Assembly (NCBI GenBank): GCA_023418475.1 | Contig: JAEZZO010000072.1 | Coordinates: 124,001 to 188,000, forward strand | DNA length: 64,000 bases | Origin: Bacillota bacterium | GTDB lineage: Bacteria; Bacillota; Clostridia; Lachnospirales; Lachnospiraceae | Direction: 5' to 3' | In this document: positions 44,037-53,381 of the stretch, piece by piece | How positions within the stretch are numbered: position 1 is the stretch's first letter | Layout: each line of letters begins with the position of its first letter | The notes under the pieces: model-generated | Told to the model about the DNA's origin: nothing | The model's input: the letters and a program-made list of their open reading frames with translations, nothing else | Databases searched by the model: none | Translations under genes and position numbers: made by a program

Positions 44037-45584
44037 TCAGAACCAGCGTCTTTTACCGCGGTAGCGTCTTCTGCGGTTAAACATTTCATTTAATAATAAA
44101 ATGGATACTAAATCGTGCAGATAATTATTTTGCTGTCTTGTCGGATAGAAATAGAGGCTGTTTGCTTCAACCTGTGGTTCTTCATCGAGATCTTTCATTT
44201 TTTCATAAATCCGGTCAATAATTCGCTCAAGATATACTTTATCAGGATATTCATCAAACATCACACTTCCGTCGTATTCCATCTGGTCGCACTCATTGTT
44301 TATCTCAGACTGAATGGTTTTTGCGGTACCGGGATAAAGCTGTTTCATATATTCGATATCTCTGTCCAGTTCGGAACTGTTATCATAACCATATAACGGG
44401 AATAATGGAATTCCCATTGGAGCGGTATACTGATTTTGATTAGGCAGATACATATTGGGAATACCCTGATAAGCGGGATAATTCATATTGGGCATTTCAT
44501 TTGGCATAGCAGGATAATTATAGTAAGGAAAAATCATCTGTTGTGTATCAGAAGTCATGCCAGGAGTCATACCGGGCTGCATAGGAGCAGAGGGCTGCAT
44601 GCCAGGAGTCATACCGGGCTGCATAGGAACAGAGGGCTGCATGCCGGGAGTCATACCGGGTTGTATAGGAACAGCGGGCTGCATGCCAGAAGTCATACCA
44701 GGCTGCATATTCGTATTCATGTAGGACGGAAAATTATAATGCTGGTCAAAAGGAGATGCCTGTGCTGGCTGAGGCTCATAAACAAAAGGTAATTCCTGGC
44801 TGGTGGCTCCGGGCATTGCTTGATTTGTTTCTGCAGGGATGCCGGGAGTACTGCTTCTTGGGGTTGTTATAGAACCAGGGTTGAAAGGGACAGAAGCAGG
44901 GTTATGAGGAGGGACTGTCATAGGAGAAGGCGTTCCGGTTCTGGAGGGTATGGTACCTGTACCAGGAGTAGAAGGAGCGGCGCTTCCGGAAGGAGGTGTG
45001 CTTAGGCCAGGGATAAGGGTTGGTGTAACAGGAGGTGTAGTGGTTTTGGCAGGAGAAGTTCCTGTAGCTGTGCCCGGTGTAACAGGAGGTGTAGTGGTTC
45101 TGGCAGGAGAAGTGCCGGTACCCGTGCTCGGTGTAACAGGAGGCGTAGTGGTTCTGGCAGGTGAATTACCCATACCCGGGGTGGTGCCTGTGCCAGGCGT
45201 CATGTAAGTAGTAGGTGAACCTGTTCTCGAGGGAACAGTACCGGTACCTGGAGTGAAAATAGAGGTAGAAGGAGTAGTGCCGGTACCGGAACCCGGAATG
45301 AAACCAGGTATAGAAGGAGCAGTACCGCTACCGGAACCCGGAATGAAACCAGGAGCAGAAGGTGTATTACCGGAGCCTGGTGTGGCAGGCATTGTACTGG
45401 CAGAAGGCGTGTTTTGAGAATGGTTTGGCGCGGAAGGATTAGCAGGGCTATTTGCTGGCTGCTGCCCCGCAGTACCAGGCTGCGACGTATTAACCGGCGG
45501 CATCATACTCTGTGTATTAACATTATAATTCGGCACTCTATAATTTCTTCCAGTGCCGTAACTTTTGCCAATTGTAAATGACAT
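44037..45584 (-). CDS. proline/threonine/glycine-rich repeat protein with conserved C-terminal domain (putative spore-surface protein)
   Basis: 515 residues from ATG 45584, which has TTAGGAGT upstream. Residues from about 20 to 380 are low-complexity, with at least three different tandem repeats: a 15-residue GFIPGSGSG type, an 18-residue TSPARTTTPPVTPG type and a 14-residue MQPGMTPGMQPS type. No signal peptide is seen. The last 100 residues are ordinary and charged (FDEYPDKVYLERIIDRIYEK, EEPQVEAN, then an arginine-rich RRRRYRGKRRWF end). Clostridial proteins with this kind of end and methionine- or proline-rich bodies are often coat or exosporium components. That is inference; I cannot name the family. 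Confidence 0.7.
   Translation of the reverse strand: MSFTIGKSYGTGRNYRVPNYNVNTQSMMPPVNTSQPGTAGQQPANSPANPSAPNHSQNTPSASTMPATPGSGNTPSAPGFIPGSGSGTAPSIPGFIPGSGTGTTPSTSIFTPGTGTVPSRTGSPTTYMTPGTGTTPGMGNSPARTTTPPVTPSTGTGTSPARTTTPPVTPGTATGTSPAKTTTPPVTPTLIPGLSTPPSGSAAPSTPGTGTIPSRTGTPSPMTVPPHNPASVPFNPGSITTPRSSTPGIPAETNQAMPGATSQELPFVYEPQPAQASPFDQHYNFPSYMNTNMQPGMTSGMQPAVPIQPGMTPGMQPSVPMQPGMTPGMQPSAPMQPGMTPGMTSDTQQMIFPYYNYPAMPNEMPNMNYPAYQGIPNMYLPNQNQYTAPMGIPLFPLYGYDNSSELDRDIEYMKQLYPGTAKTIQSEINNECDQMEYDGSVMFDEYPDKVYLERIIDRIYEKMKDLDEEPQVEANSLYFYPTRQQNNYLHDLVSILLLNEMFNRRRRYRGKRRWF
44563..44708. repeat. 42-bp tandem repeat, about 3.5 units
   Basis: Units start at 44563, 44605 and 44647 with a partial fourth. 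Each encodes 14 residues on the minus strand (MQPGMTPGMQPS plus two). Units differ by a few bases. Confidence 0.9.
45022..45183. repeat. 54-bp tandem repeat, 3 units
   Basis: Units start at 45022, 45076 and 45130 and each encodes 18 residues on the minus strand (TTTPPVTP core). Confidence 0.9.
45250..45362. repeat. 45-bp tandem repeat, about 2.5 units
   Basis: Units start at 45250, 45295 and 45340 (partial). They encode the GFIPGSGSG-type 15-residue repeat. Confidence 0.8.
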
Positions 45585-45782
45585 ATAAGTACTCCTAAGC
45601 TTTTTATAATTAATATATGCATTGTTTAACAAAATGTGAAATCTGTCAGATATAATCTTAAGATAAAATTTATAATAATTAGGTTGTACTATCTGTCAAA
45701 AGACATTAAAATAGAAAAGAGCAAAGGTGAAACCTATTATTTCCCAAGGGTTTCGGTAAAATATAATGATTGGATGAAGAAA

Positions 45783-46994
45783 ATGGATCAAGTAATCAGG
45801 AAAACATTTGAAGAGTCTGTTAATAAGGAATTAATCAGTGTTACTATCAGTAACTCTTCCGATCGAGAGAAAGCGGCAAAGATAAAAGTCAGACCTGTTA
45901 TGCTTAAAGGTAAATTATATTATCAGGTATCTGAATTTATAAATAATAAAGTATATCATAACAATTATATAGGAGAGGAGCTTTTGGATAAGCTCCCAGG
46001 CTGGTTTGAGGGGTTGTTTCATCAGGCTGAAATAGAAACGGCAAACCAAAGGATAACTATTTTGATCAGCAAAAAAGGAAAAGTTACAGTAATTCGCAAA
46101 CCACTTGCACAAAATCCGGTAAACTGCCAAAAAGCAGGCACCTTACGAGATTCTGAAGAAGAGCAGGCTTTACAGCTGTCGCATAATAAACCCAAAAAAT
46201 ATATATTGAAGGAAATGATACCTCTTCCGTTTTTAATTGACCTTGGAGTAATGACGAAGGATGGTCTTGTAATAAAGGCGAAATCAGATAAATTTAAGCA
46301 GATTAACAGATTTTTAGAATATATTGAAGATGTGTTGCCTGACCTTAATCAGGACAGGGAGATTACCATACTTGATTTTGGTTGTGGCAAATCCTACCTT
46401 ACCTTTGCAATGTATTATTATTTGAAAATTTTAAAAGGATACCAGATTACTATAATAGGCCTGGATTTAAAGGCAGATGTAATCGAAAACTGTAATAAAT
46501 TGAGCGAAAAATATGGCTATGAGAAACTGCATTTTCTAGTGGGAGATATTGCTTCTTACCAGAGCAGCGGCACAGTGGATATGGTCGTAACTTTACATGC
46601 CTGTGATACGGCAACAGATTATGCACTTTTTAAAGCGGTATCCTGGAATGCGAAGGTAATTCTGTCAGTTCCCTGTTGTCAGCATGAATTAAACAGGCAG
46701 CTGCGGTGCAATACCTTAAATCCTGTGTTAAAATATGGTATAGTTAAGGAGCGTATGGCCGCTTTAATAACAGATGCTTTAAGAGCAGAGCTTCTGGAAA
46801 CCAGGGGTTATCGGGTTCAGCTATTAGAATTTATTGATATGGAGCATACACCGAAGAACATTTTAATACGAGCTGTTAAGAAAAAGGATGTTGTGCAAAC
46901 GGTGGACAGTAATGCGAATGAATTGACAAATTGCATGGATTTTCTTGGAGTAACACCATGCCTTAGGAAATTATTGGAAGAAAAAGTGGATTAA
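45783..46994 (+). CDS. class I SAM-dependent methyltransferase (Methyltransf_32-like)
   Basis: 403 residues from ATG 45783; GGATGAAG lies upstream and family members start close to this point. The N-terminal 180 residues are family-specific (KELISVTISNSSD). The Rossmann part has motif I ILDFGCGKSYLTFAMYYY, then VTLHACDTATDYAL and VPCCQHELNRQL, as in the bacterial branch of METTL25/RRNAD1-like proteins. The substrate is unknown; a nucleic acid target is often assumed. It is divergent from the repeat-protein gene. An alternative GTG start at 45636 would add 49 residues. Confidence 0.82.
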   Translation: MDQVIRKTFEESVNKELISVTISNSSDREKAAKIKVRPVMLKGKLYYQVSEFINNKVYHNNYIGEELLDKLPGWFEGLFHQAEIETANQRITILISKKGKVTVIRKPLAQNPVNCQKAGTLRDSEEEQALQLSHNKPKKYILKEMIPLPFLIDLGVMTKDGLVIKAKSDKFKQINRFLEYIEDVLPDLNQDREITILDFGCGKSYLTFAMYYYLKILKGYQITIIGLDLKADVIENCNKLSEKYGYEKLHFLVGDIASYQSSGTVDMVVTLHACDTATDYALFKAVSWNAKVILSVPCCQHELNRQLRCNTLNPVLKYGIVKERMAALITDALRAELLETRGYRVQLLEFIDMEHTPKNILIRAVKKKDVVQTVDSNANELTNCMDFLGVTPCLRKLLEEKVD

Positions 46995-47043
46995 GTATTT
47001 CTTACTGCTTTATCATTTTTAGGTTAAATCCAGTTATGAATAG

Positions 47044-47067
47044 CTGCATCATAGATGCAGGATGGAG
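47044..47067 (+). promoter_or_regulatory. leader hairpin plus Shine-Dalgarno of the C39-like gene
   Basis: CTGCATC and GATGCAG form a perfect 7-bp stem with a 3-base loop, directly followed by GATGGAG and the start at 47074. It is the clearest member of the leader motif. Confidence 0.6.
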
Positions 47068-47073
47068 ATTTAT

Positions 47074-49620
47074 ATGTTAAAACATATTTATAGGGTAATC
47101 ATTTTAATGGCTATTTTCGTAGCTTCCCTTTTTTATTTCAGCAGAGATATCAAAGAGGTTGTCTTTCATATTAATAATACTACTACGATGAAGGATGCAA
47201 CGTTTCCATTAATTTCGATAAAAACAGGTGATAATACAATTAATATGCTGCATGGATATAGTGGTAACATAGCGGCAAATAAGATCAGAGAGTCGGTTAT
47301 TCCACTAGAGGACGACAAAGCCTTTGAGGTACGATTTAATAAAGAGGCACTGGATATAAAGAAGATGAATTATGAAGTGCGGGAATTTACCGGCAACCGT
47401 TTAATCGAAACAAACTCTGTCAGTGTATTTGAAGAAGATGGAGATATTCAGTCTGCTAAAATTAAATTGAATTCAAACCTTACAGAAGGAAAGGAATATG
47501 CTGTAAAATTCACTTTAATAACGGATAAAACAGAGAAAATCTATTATTATCAGCGAATTAAATATTATCAGAAAACATATTTAACGGATAAATTGAACTT
47601 TGTAATGAATTTTCACCAATCAATTCTGGATAAGGGAAAAGCAGAGGAGATTATTAAATATCTGGAGCCTTCCAGCAGTGCGGACAATTCATCCCTTGCT
47701 TATGTTAATATCCATTCCAGCTTTGATCTTATCTCCTGGAACGGATTAAAGCCGATTGCACTTACAGAAGTGGTTCCTGTAGTGAAAGAAATATATGTGG
47801 ATACAGCATCCATTGAACTGGATTACTATATACAGGCAGAGGCTGCCGGTGTGAAAGAAGAATACCGGGTTACTGAATTTTACAGGGTACGATATTCTTA
47901 CGACCGGATGTACCTGCTCAATTATGAGCGCCATATGGAATCGATTTTTGATATTAATTTAGCTAATATGGCTAAGAATGAGCTGAAATTGGGGATAACT
48001 AATAATCCTAAGGTCTCTTATAAAGCAGATACAAAATCCTCTAAGCTGGCATTTGTCCGTGATGGAGAATTATGGTTCTATGATCTGGAGAACAATAAGG
48101 TCACAAGAGTGTTCTCATTTGAGCAGAAAAACAGGGACTATCTGAGAGATTTTTACGATCAGCATGATATCCGTATCTTAAATATGGATGCGGAGGGGAA
48201 TATTAATTTCCTGGTTTATGGATATATGAACAGGGGAGAGTACGAGGGAAAAGTGGCGGTCATCCTGTATCGCTTTATTCAGGCAGAAAACAGGATTGAG
48301 GAACTCGTTGATATCCCGACTGACGAACCGTATCAAAGCCTGAAAGAAAATTTGGGTGAACTTACTTATCTTAGTTCCAGGGATATTTTTTACCTTCATG
48401 TGTATGATACGATTTATGCGTATAATATTACTACGCGGCAAATGTCTGTGATTGCTTCCAATATAACGAAGAAGCAAATTGTGGTATTAGATGATTTGAA
48501 TTATATTGCATGGCAGGAAAATGCTGATCTGAAAGCTTCTAAAAACATTAAACTGATGAATCTTGAAACCGGTGAAACGCAGACAATCAGTGCCGGATCA
48601 GGATACAATATAAGATTATTGGATAAGATAGATAATAATATTATATATGGTTTTGCTAAGGAAAAGGATATTACAGCTATGGTGGACGGAAGTATTATAG
48701 CACCTCTTTCCTCTGTTGAAATAGCATCTGTTGACAGGAAAATTCTAAAAAAATATAAGAAAAATAACTATTATGTAACAGGAATAGCAGTAAAAGATAA
48801 TATTATAGAATTGTATCGTATAAAAAAGGTGCAGGAGGAGGGCAGCAGTACTTTTACTCCTGCAGCGAATGATCAGATAATGAATAAGGAAGAAATAAAG
48901 TCTTCGATAATCGGAACGGTTAAAGTTGCACAAGAGCAGACAGGCACAGAATATTATATGACACTTCCGCCGGGATTTGCCATGAAGAAACTTCCAAAGG
49001 TAACCAATACGGTTCATACGGTTATAACACAAGATCCTACGGTACGCCTAACGGATACCGTGAAGAAACAGATTTATTATTATCCTTATATTACAGGAGG
49101 GATAGAAGGGGTCTATGAAAATGCTGCGGACGCAATTGCAGTAGCGAGGGACGGAATAGGCGTAGTACTCGATAGTAATCGGCAATTAGTATGGGAGCGG
49201 GGAGTAAAGGCAGATGCGTATACGATACCGCAATTTAAAAATATGAGCTGGAGTCCGTCTTCTGGTAAAACCATTACCGCATGCCTTAAGATGATATTGG
49301 ATTATCAGGGCGTACCGGTAAGTGATAAACAGTTAGGAAATGAAAGTAGTTCAGCCTATTATATGCTGAAAACTTATTCCAAATATGCACCGGTTCGTCT
49401 TACAGGTGCCGTTTTGGATGATGTACTGTATTATGTTTCAAAAGGAAGACCGGTTCTGGCTATGACTGATAACAAACATGCAGTAATTATATATGGTTAT
49501 GACACTTTTAATATTATGATTATTGATCCGGCGAAGAGTACTGCAGAAAAAATCGGAATACAAGACAGTACGGAATTGTTTGGTAATGCAGGTAATGTAT
49601 TTTTATCTTATTTAGAATAA
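47074..49620 (+). CDS. large membrane-anchored protein with C-terminal C39-like peptidase domain
   Basis: 848 residues from ATG 47074; the ATG at 47062 lies within the ribosome binding site. One N-terminal membrane helix (about 7-24). Residues 50-300 form a beta-rich domain and about 310-560 look like a beta-propeller (repeats such as GELWFYDLENNKVTRV and DTIYAYNITTRQMSVI). The C-terminal 170 residues resemble Peptidase_C39_2: Cys in KTITACLKMILDYQG, His in NKHAVIIYGYD, Asp in MIIDPAKS, following SKGRPVLAM. It would act outside the cell, perhaps as an anchored cysteine protease or transpeptidase-like sensor. I do not know a characterised homolog. Confidence 0.75.
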   Translation: MLKHIYRVIILMAIFVASLFYFSRDIKEVVFHINNTTTMKDATFPLISIKTGDNTINMLHGYSGNIAANKIRESVIPLEDDKAFEVRFNKEALDIKKMNYEVREFTGNRLIETNSVSVFEEDGDIQSAKIKLNSNLTEGKEYAVKFTLITDKTEKIYYYQRIKYYQKTYLTDKLNFVMNFHQSILDKGKAEEIIKYLEPSSSADNSSLAYVNIHSSFDLISWNGLKPIALTEVVPVVKEIYVDTASIELDYYIQAEAAGVKEEYRVTEFYRVRYSYDRMYLLNYERHMESIFDINLANMAKNELKLGITNNPKVSYKADTKSSKLAFVRDGELWFYDLENNKVTRVFSFEQKNRDYLRDFYDQHDIRILNMDAEGNINFLVYGYMNRGEYEGKVAVILYRFIQAENRIEELVDIPTDEPYQSLKENLGELTYLSSRDIFYLHVYDTIYAYNITTRQMSVIASNITKKQIVVLDDLNYIAWQENADLKASKNIKLMNLETGETQTISAGSGYNIRLLDKIDNNIIYGFAKEKDITAMVDGSIIAPLSSVEIASVDRKILKKYKKNNYYVTGIAVKDNIIELYRIKKVQEEGSSTFTPAANDQIMNKEEIKSSIIGTVKVAQEQTGTEYYMTLPPGFAMKKLPKVTNTVHTVITQDPTVRLTDTVKKQIYYYPYITGGIEGVYENAADAIAVARDGIGVVLDSNRQLVWERGVKADAYTIPQFKNMSWSPSSGKTITACLKMILDYQGVPVSDKQLGNESSSAYYMLKTYSKYAPVRLTGAVLDDVLYYVSKGRPVLAMTDNKHAVIIYGYDTFNIMIIDPAKSTAEKIGIQDSTELFGNAGNVFLSYLE

Positions 49621-49667
49621 AAAATGATTTATCCGATAAAAACAGAAGTTATTTAAGAAATATAAAT

Positions 49668-49695
49668 TGCGTATGTAACGTACGCAGGATGGAGG
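49668..49695 (+). promoter_or_regulatory. leader hairpin plus Shine-Dalgarno of the M29 gene
   Basis: TGCGTA pairs with TACGCA (6 bp, 7-base loop), then GGATGGAGG and the start at 49702. Confidence 0.55.
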
Positions 49696-49701
49696 TAATA
49701 T

Positions 49702-50817
49702 ATGGATGAGAGAATTAAGGTGCTGGCGCATAATCTGGTGAATTATTCGATGGAGGTAAAAAAGGATGATAAGGTTTATGTTCATTATATTGGAGCATCG
49801 ACGCAGGATTTAGCCAGACAATTAGTAAAGGAAATCTATTTGGCAGGTGGTTTACCCTTTGTCCATTATACAGATGTTAGACTTCAGAGAGAAGTTTTAT
49901 TAAACTGTACGAAGGAGCAGATGGCTTTAATGGCAAAAATCGATGCAGCAGAGATGGAACAGATGGATTGTTATGTTGCAGTAAGAGGAGCTGAGAATGT
50001 ATCTGAGCTGTCGGATGTTCCGTCTGAGAAAATGAGTATTTATGAAGCTTATTACCAGACACCGGTACATCATGATATCAGAGTTAAGAAAACCAGATGG
50101 GTAGTTCTGCGTTATCCGAATGCGGCAATGTCTCAGCTGGCCAGTACAAGCATTGAGGATTTTGAGAATTTTTATTTTCGGGTATGTAATCTGGACTACT
50201 CAAAAATGGGAGTGGCAATGAAAAACCTGGTCGATTATATGGAACGCACCGACAGGGTAAGAATCGTCGGTCCAGGAACAGATCTTAGCTTCTCTATTAA
50301 AGATGTACCTGCCATTGCATGTGCCGGTGATCGCAATATTCCTGACGGAGAGGTCTATACTGCTCCAATCCGGAATTCAGTAAATGGTACGCTGTCCTAT
50401 AATACGCCTGCTGTATTCCAGGGCTTTACTTTCGAGAACATATCCTTCCGTTTTGAGAATGGTAAGATTGTGGAAGCAGCTGCAAATGATACAAATAGAA
50501 TTAATAAGATCCTAAATATCGATGATGGGGCACGCTATATCGGTGAATTTGCAATTGGTGTAAATCCCTATATTTTAAAGCCGATGAAGGATACTTTATT
50601 CGATGAAAAAATAATGGGATCCTTCCATTTTACACCCGGAAACTGTTATGAAGAAGCTCCGAATGGTAACTCCTCAGCAATCCATTGGGATCTGGTGTGC
50701 ATTCAGACCTCTGAGTACGGCGGTGGAGAGATTTATTTTGATGATGTATTAATTCGTAAGGATGGCCGTTTTGTTGTAAAAGAATTGGAATGTTTAAACC
50801 CTGAGAATTTAATATAA
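49702..50817 (+). CDS. M29-family aminopeptidase
   Basis: 371 residues, thermophilic metalloprotease family (AmpS/PepS). Metal ligands are expected in IPDGEVYTAP (Glu), ARYIGEFAIGVNP (Glu), MGSFHFTPGN (His; the usual form is IHIALG) and SAIHWDLV (His, Asp). It releases N-terminal residues from peptides in the cytoplasm. The HFTPGN variant is unusual within the family but keeps the His. Repeat R2 follows. Confidence 0.92.
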   Translation: MDERIKVLAHNLVNYSMEVKKDDKVYVHYIGASTQDLARQLVKEIYLAGGLPFVHYTDVRLQREVLLNCTKEQMALMAKIDAAEMEQMDCYVAVRGAENVSELSDVPSEKMSIYEAYYQTPVHHDIRVKKTRWVVLRYPNAAMSQLASTSIEDFENFYFRVCNLDYSKMGVAMKNLVDYMERTDRVRIVGPGTDLSFSIKDVPAIACAGDRNIPDGEVYTAPIRNSVNGTLSYNTPAVFQGFTFENISFRFENGKIVEAAANDTNRINKILNIDDGARYIGEFAIGVNPYILKPMKDTLFDEKIMGSFHFTPGNCYEEAPNGNSSAIHWDLVCIQTSEYGGGEIYFDDVLIRKDGRFVVKELECLNPENLI

Positions 50818-50827
50818 TAAGGTACGA

Positions 50828-51003
50828 ATGTCAAAAGCCTAAAAATGATGTGCTGGATAAATATTAGCGCATATATATTCATCTGGCACAGACCGGGCGT
50901 CCTATGGTTGTTTGCATTTGGCAATTATAAGAGGTTAAAGGCAAGTCCAGATGAATATGTACGCACTCATATTCATCTACATAACCTGGATCAGGCTTTT
51001 ATT
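50828..51003. repeat. dispersed palindromic repeat R2, copies B1/B2
   Basis: The left part has AAAAGCCTAAAAATGATG and GCGCATATATATTCATCTGG. The right part has CCAGATGAATATG and CTGGATCAGGCTTTT and matches the reverse complement of copy A. Two copies appear head to head or nested, spanning about 175 bases and ending in a T run after the M29 gene. Confidence 0.75.
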
Positions 51004-51185
51004 ATATAAACGCGCCGAGCGGTGCGAGTGTGCATCCGCCGGAGGCTGTCTAATTCTCATCTGGGTTTATATTAACCTAGGTGCTGAAAAATCAGTGTGA
51101 GAATTTGACACTCGAATCATAATAAAGTATTGTTAAAGTCCACCGGAATATCATTTGCCGTTGGTGGGGGGCGAAAGGAGAAAGC

Positions 51186-52202
51186 ATGAAATTACTGACA
51201 GCAGTTATACCTTGCTACAATTCGGCAGCTTATATGGATCATGCCATTGACACTTTATTATCAGGCGGGGATGAGATGGAGATCATTATTGTAAATGATG
51301 GTTCCACTGACGATACGCAAAAAATTGCCGAGGATTATCAAAACAAATATCCTGGCATTATTAAGGTAATCAGCCAGGAAAATGGAGGACATGGTGAAGC
51401 TGTAAACACGGGTCTTGCAGCAGCGACCGGTTTTTACTTTAAGGTTGTTGACAGTGATGACTGGGTCAATGAAAGGGCACTTAACCAGGTAATGGAGGTG
51501 CTTGAGAATTTGATCGCGGATGGGAACAGTCCGGATTTATTTCTGGCCAATTATGTATATGAAAAGGTAGATGCAAAGAAGAAAAAGGTTATTAATTATA
51601 ATTGGGCGCTGCCAAAGGATCGAATCTTTACCTGGGATGAGATGATGCATTTTAAACAAAGTCAGAATATACTGATGCATTCCACCATATATCGTACAAA
51701 ACTTCTCAAAAGCTGTGGAATTCACCTGCCCAAACATACCTTCTATGTGGATAACATTTTTGTTTATCAGCCGTTACCCTTTGTGAAGACCTTATATTAT
51801 ATGGATGTCAACTTATATCGCTACTTTATTGGAAGAGTAGATCAATCAGTAAACGAACAGGTAATGATCAGACGAATTGACCAGCAGCTGAAGATTACGA
51901 AAATCATGATAGAATCCCATGATGTAATGCAGATCAAAAGTAAAAAGCTGCAGAATTACATGGTAAAATACCTGTCAATGATGATGACGGTAAGCAGTGT
52001 GTTCCTGATCAAGGAGGGAAGCGAAGAGAGCCTGATGAAAAAACAGGATCTTTGGGATTATCTTAGAAATTATGATAAGCGGCTATATAAGAAAATCAGA
52101 TCGCAAATTCTTGGAAGGTCCATGAATCTTCCCGGTAAATTTGGCAGAAAGATTATAGAGACCGGATATGATATTTCAAGAAAAATCTATGGGTTTAATT
52201 AA
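51186..52202 (+). CDS. glycosyltransferase family 2
   Basis: 338 residues. The N-terminal GT-A domain starts LLTAVIPCYNSAAYMDHAID and has IIIVNDGSTDDTQKIAE and the DXD-type VVDSDDWVNERAL. The C-terminal 100 residues are helical and basic with no membrane helices. The enzyme would transfer a sugar from a nucleotide sugar to a surface polymer or lipid. Good ribosome binding site (AAAGGAG). It is a single gene, separated from the convergent PAP2 gene by a terminator. Confidence 0.92.
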   Translation: MKLLTAVIPCYNSAAYMDHAIDTLLSGGDEMEIIIVNDGSTDDTQKIAEDYQNKYPGIIKVISQENGGHGEAVNTGLAAATGFYFKVVDSDDWVNERALNQVMEVLENLIADGNSPDLFLANYVYEKVDAKKKKVINYNWALPKDRIFTWDEMMHFKQSQNILMHSTIYRTKLLKSCGIHLPKHTFYVDNIFVYQPLPFVKTLYYMDVNLYRYFIGRVDQSVNEQVMIRRIDQQLKITKIMIESHDVMQIKSKKLQNYMVKYLSMMMTVSSVFLIKEGSEESLMKKQDLWDYLRNYDKRLYKKIRSQILGRSMNLPGKFGRKIIETGYDISRKIYGFN

Positions 52203-52203
52203 T

Positions 52204-52249
52204 AAAAAGGACATTTGCAAACAAGAAGCTTGCTTGCAAATGTCCTTTT
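52204..52249. terminator. bidirectional terminator
   Basis: AAAAGGACATTTGCAA pairs perfectly with TTGCAAATGTCCTTTT around a 14-base loop. Confidence 0.9.
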
Positions 52250-52264
52250 ACTAGATAAGAAAAA

Positions 52265-52948
52265 CTAAATTTTAGATAATTCCTGTTTTGAACTTTTTGT
52301 GACCTTTTCCCAGGAAGGGATATAAACGATAATATACAGAATAAGATTGAGTACCAAAGCCCCTAACACATCAAGTAAGGAATGCTGTTTCAAAAATACG
52401 GTAGATAAACAGATCATTATTGTTAAAAATAGTACCGACCATTGCAGCCATTTGATTTTATGAAGTCGCTCACTCTTACTAATAGCAATACATGCACCCA
52501 CAGAATTAAAAACATGAATGCTTGGAAAAACATTTGTCGCCGTATCGATGCGATAAATTCCTGCCAGCATATCAATAAAGATATTACTTCTGCCCAAAGA
52601 ATTCAAATCGACCCTTAGGTGATGTCCATTTGGAAAGAAGGTATAGATAAACAGGCAGATTGTCATACCGGTGAATAGATAAGCACAACACTTATAATAA
52701 TCCTGTTTGGAGGTCAAAAAGAAGTAGGCTACGGTAACAGCAATATAAACAAACCATAAAAAATAAGGTATAATAAAATATTCATTAAAAGGAATAAGAT
52801 CATCCAAACTGGTATGAATAGAGGTGAACTTTGTAGTTATAGTCCGTTCAAGATAGGTGAACCATGCCATATATATGAAAAAATAGGAAAGAATTAGTCC
52901 GTGCTTATATTTATCAAACAATTTTCGAAAAGTGTTTTTTTTCTTCAA
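52265..52948 (-). CDS. PAP2-superfamily membrane protein (inositolphosphotransferase-like)
   Basis: 227 residues starting at TTG 52948 (GAAGGG and GTGAG upstream). About six membrane helices. The last two PAP2 motifs appear as VFPSIHVFNSVG and STVFLKQHSLLDV; the first motif (KxxxxxxRP) is not evident, as in the AUR1/IPC-synthase branch. Such proteins hydrolyse or exchange lipid phosphate head groups. Substrate unknown. Confidence 0.82.
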   Translation of the reverse strand: MKKKNTFRKLFDKYKHGLILSYFFIYMAWFTYLERTITTKFTSIHTSLDDLIPFNEYFIIPYFLWFVYIAVTVAYFFLTSKQDYYKCCAYLFTGMTICLFIYTFFPNGHHLRVDLNSLGRSNIFIDMLAGIYRIDTATNVFPSIHVFNSVGACIAISKSERLHKIKWLQWSVLFLTIMICLSTVFLKQHSLLDVLGALVLNLILYIIVYIPSWEKVTKSSKQELSKI

Positions 52949-53313
52949 TTTCTCACAACCCTTCTATAATAGGTATGATTTAAAAAATCTGATCTGAGCT
53001 TCGTAAATTATAACATAGAATATATATGATAACAATATAGATTAGGAATTTTATAATTGCTTCATATTTTATTTATATACCAAAAAAGTCAGATTTAGAC
53101 ATTGTATTACTTTACATATTCTTATGAATAAAGAATGGACACATAATGAAAAAATAATTATAATACGTTATAGGGTTACCATTCACTTTGTTAATATTAT
53201 ATTATTGCATAATATTTGCATATTTTAAAGTCTTTTTCCTTAATCATTAAAAACGCTTTTTACAGCATTAGGATGAAAGAAGGAAAGAAATGTACTTTCA
53301 ACCACTATTGTTT

Positions 53314-53337
53314 TGTACCTGTATAATTCCCGGTACA
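53314..53337. promoter_or_regulatory. dyad around a possible -10 upstream of deoB
   Basis: TGTACC and GGTACA are inverted repeats flanking TATAAT at 53322-53327, so a regulator could cover the -10 element. The -35 is poor. The rest of the gap 52949-53381 is AT-rich with no gene. Confidence 0.4.
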
Positions 53338-53347
53338 TAACTTAAAT

Positions 53348-53374
53348 GTGCAGAAAATGTGCGCAGAAATGGAG
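53348..53374 (+). promoter_or_regulatory. leader hairpin plus Shine-Dalgarno of deoB
   Basis: TGTGCA (53348-53353) pairs with TGCGCA (53360-53365) with one G-U pair, then GAAATGGAG and the start at 53382. Confidence 0.5.
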
Positions 53375-53381
53375 TATAAGA

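Noticed and set aside
44820..45207. Open frames with valine/glycine-rich repeats on the plus strand
   Set aside because: They are the reverse reading of the tandem repeats in the proline-rich gene; there is no ribosome binding site.
44563..45362. Regularly spaced repeats that could suggest a CRISPR array
   Set aside because: The repeats are contiguous, encode a protein in frame and have no spacers.
47062..47073. In-frame ATG 12 bases before the chosen start of the C39-like gene
   Set aside because: It lies inside the GGATGGAG ribosome binding site. The same holds for ATG 59875 (second Csp-like gene) and ATG 61763 (spoVT).
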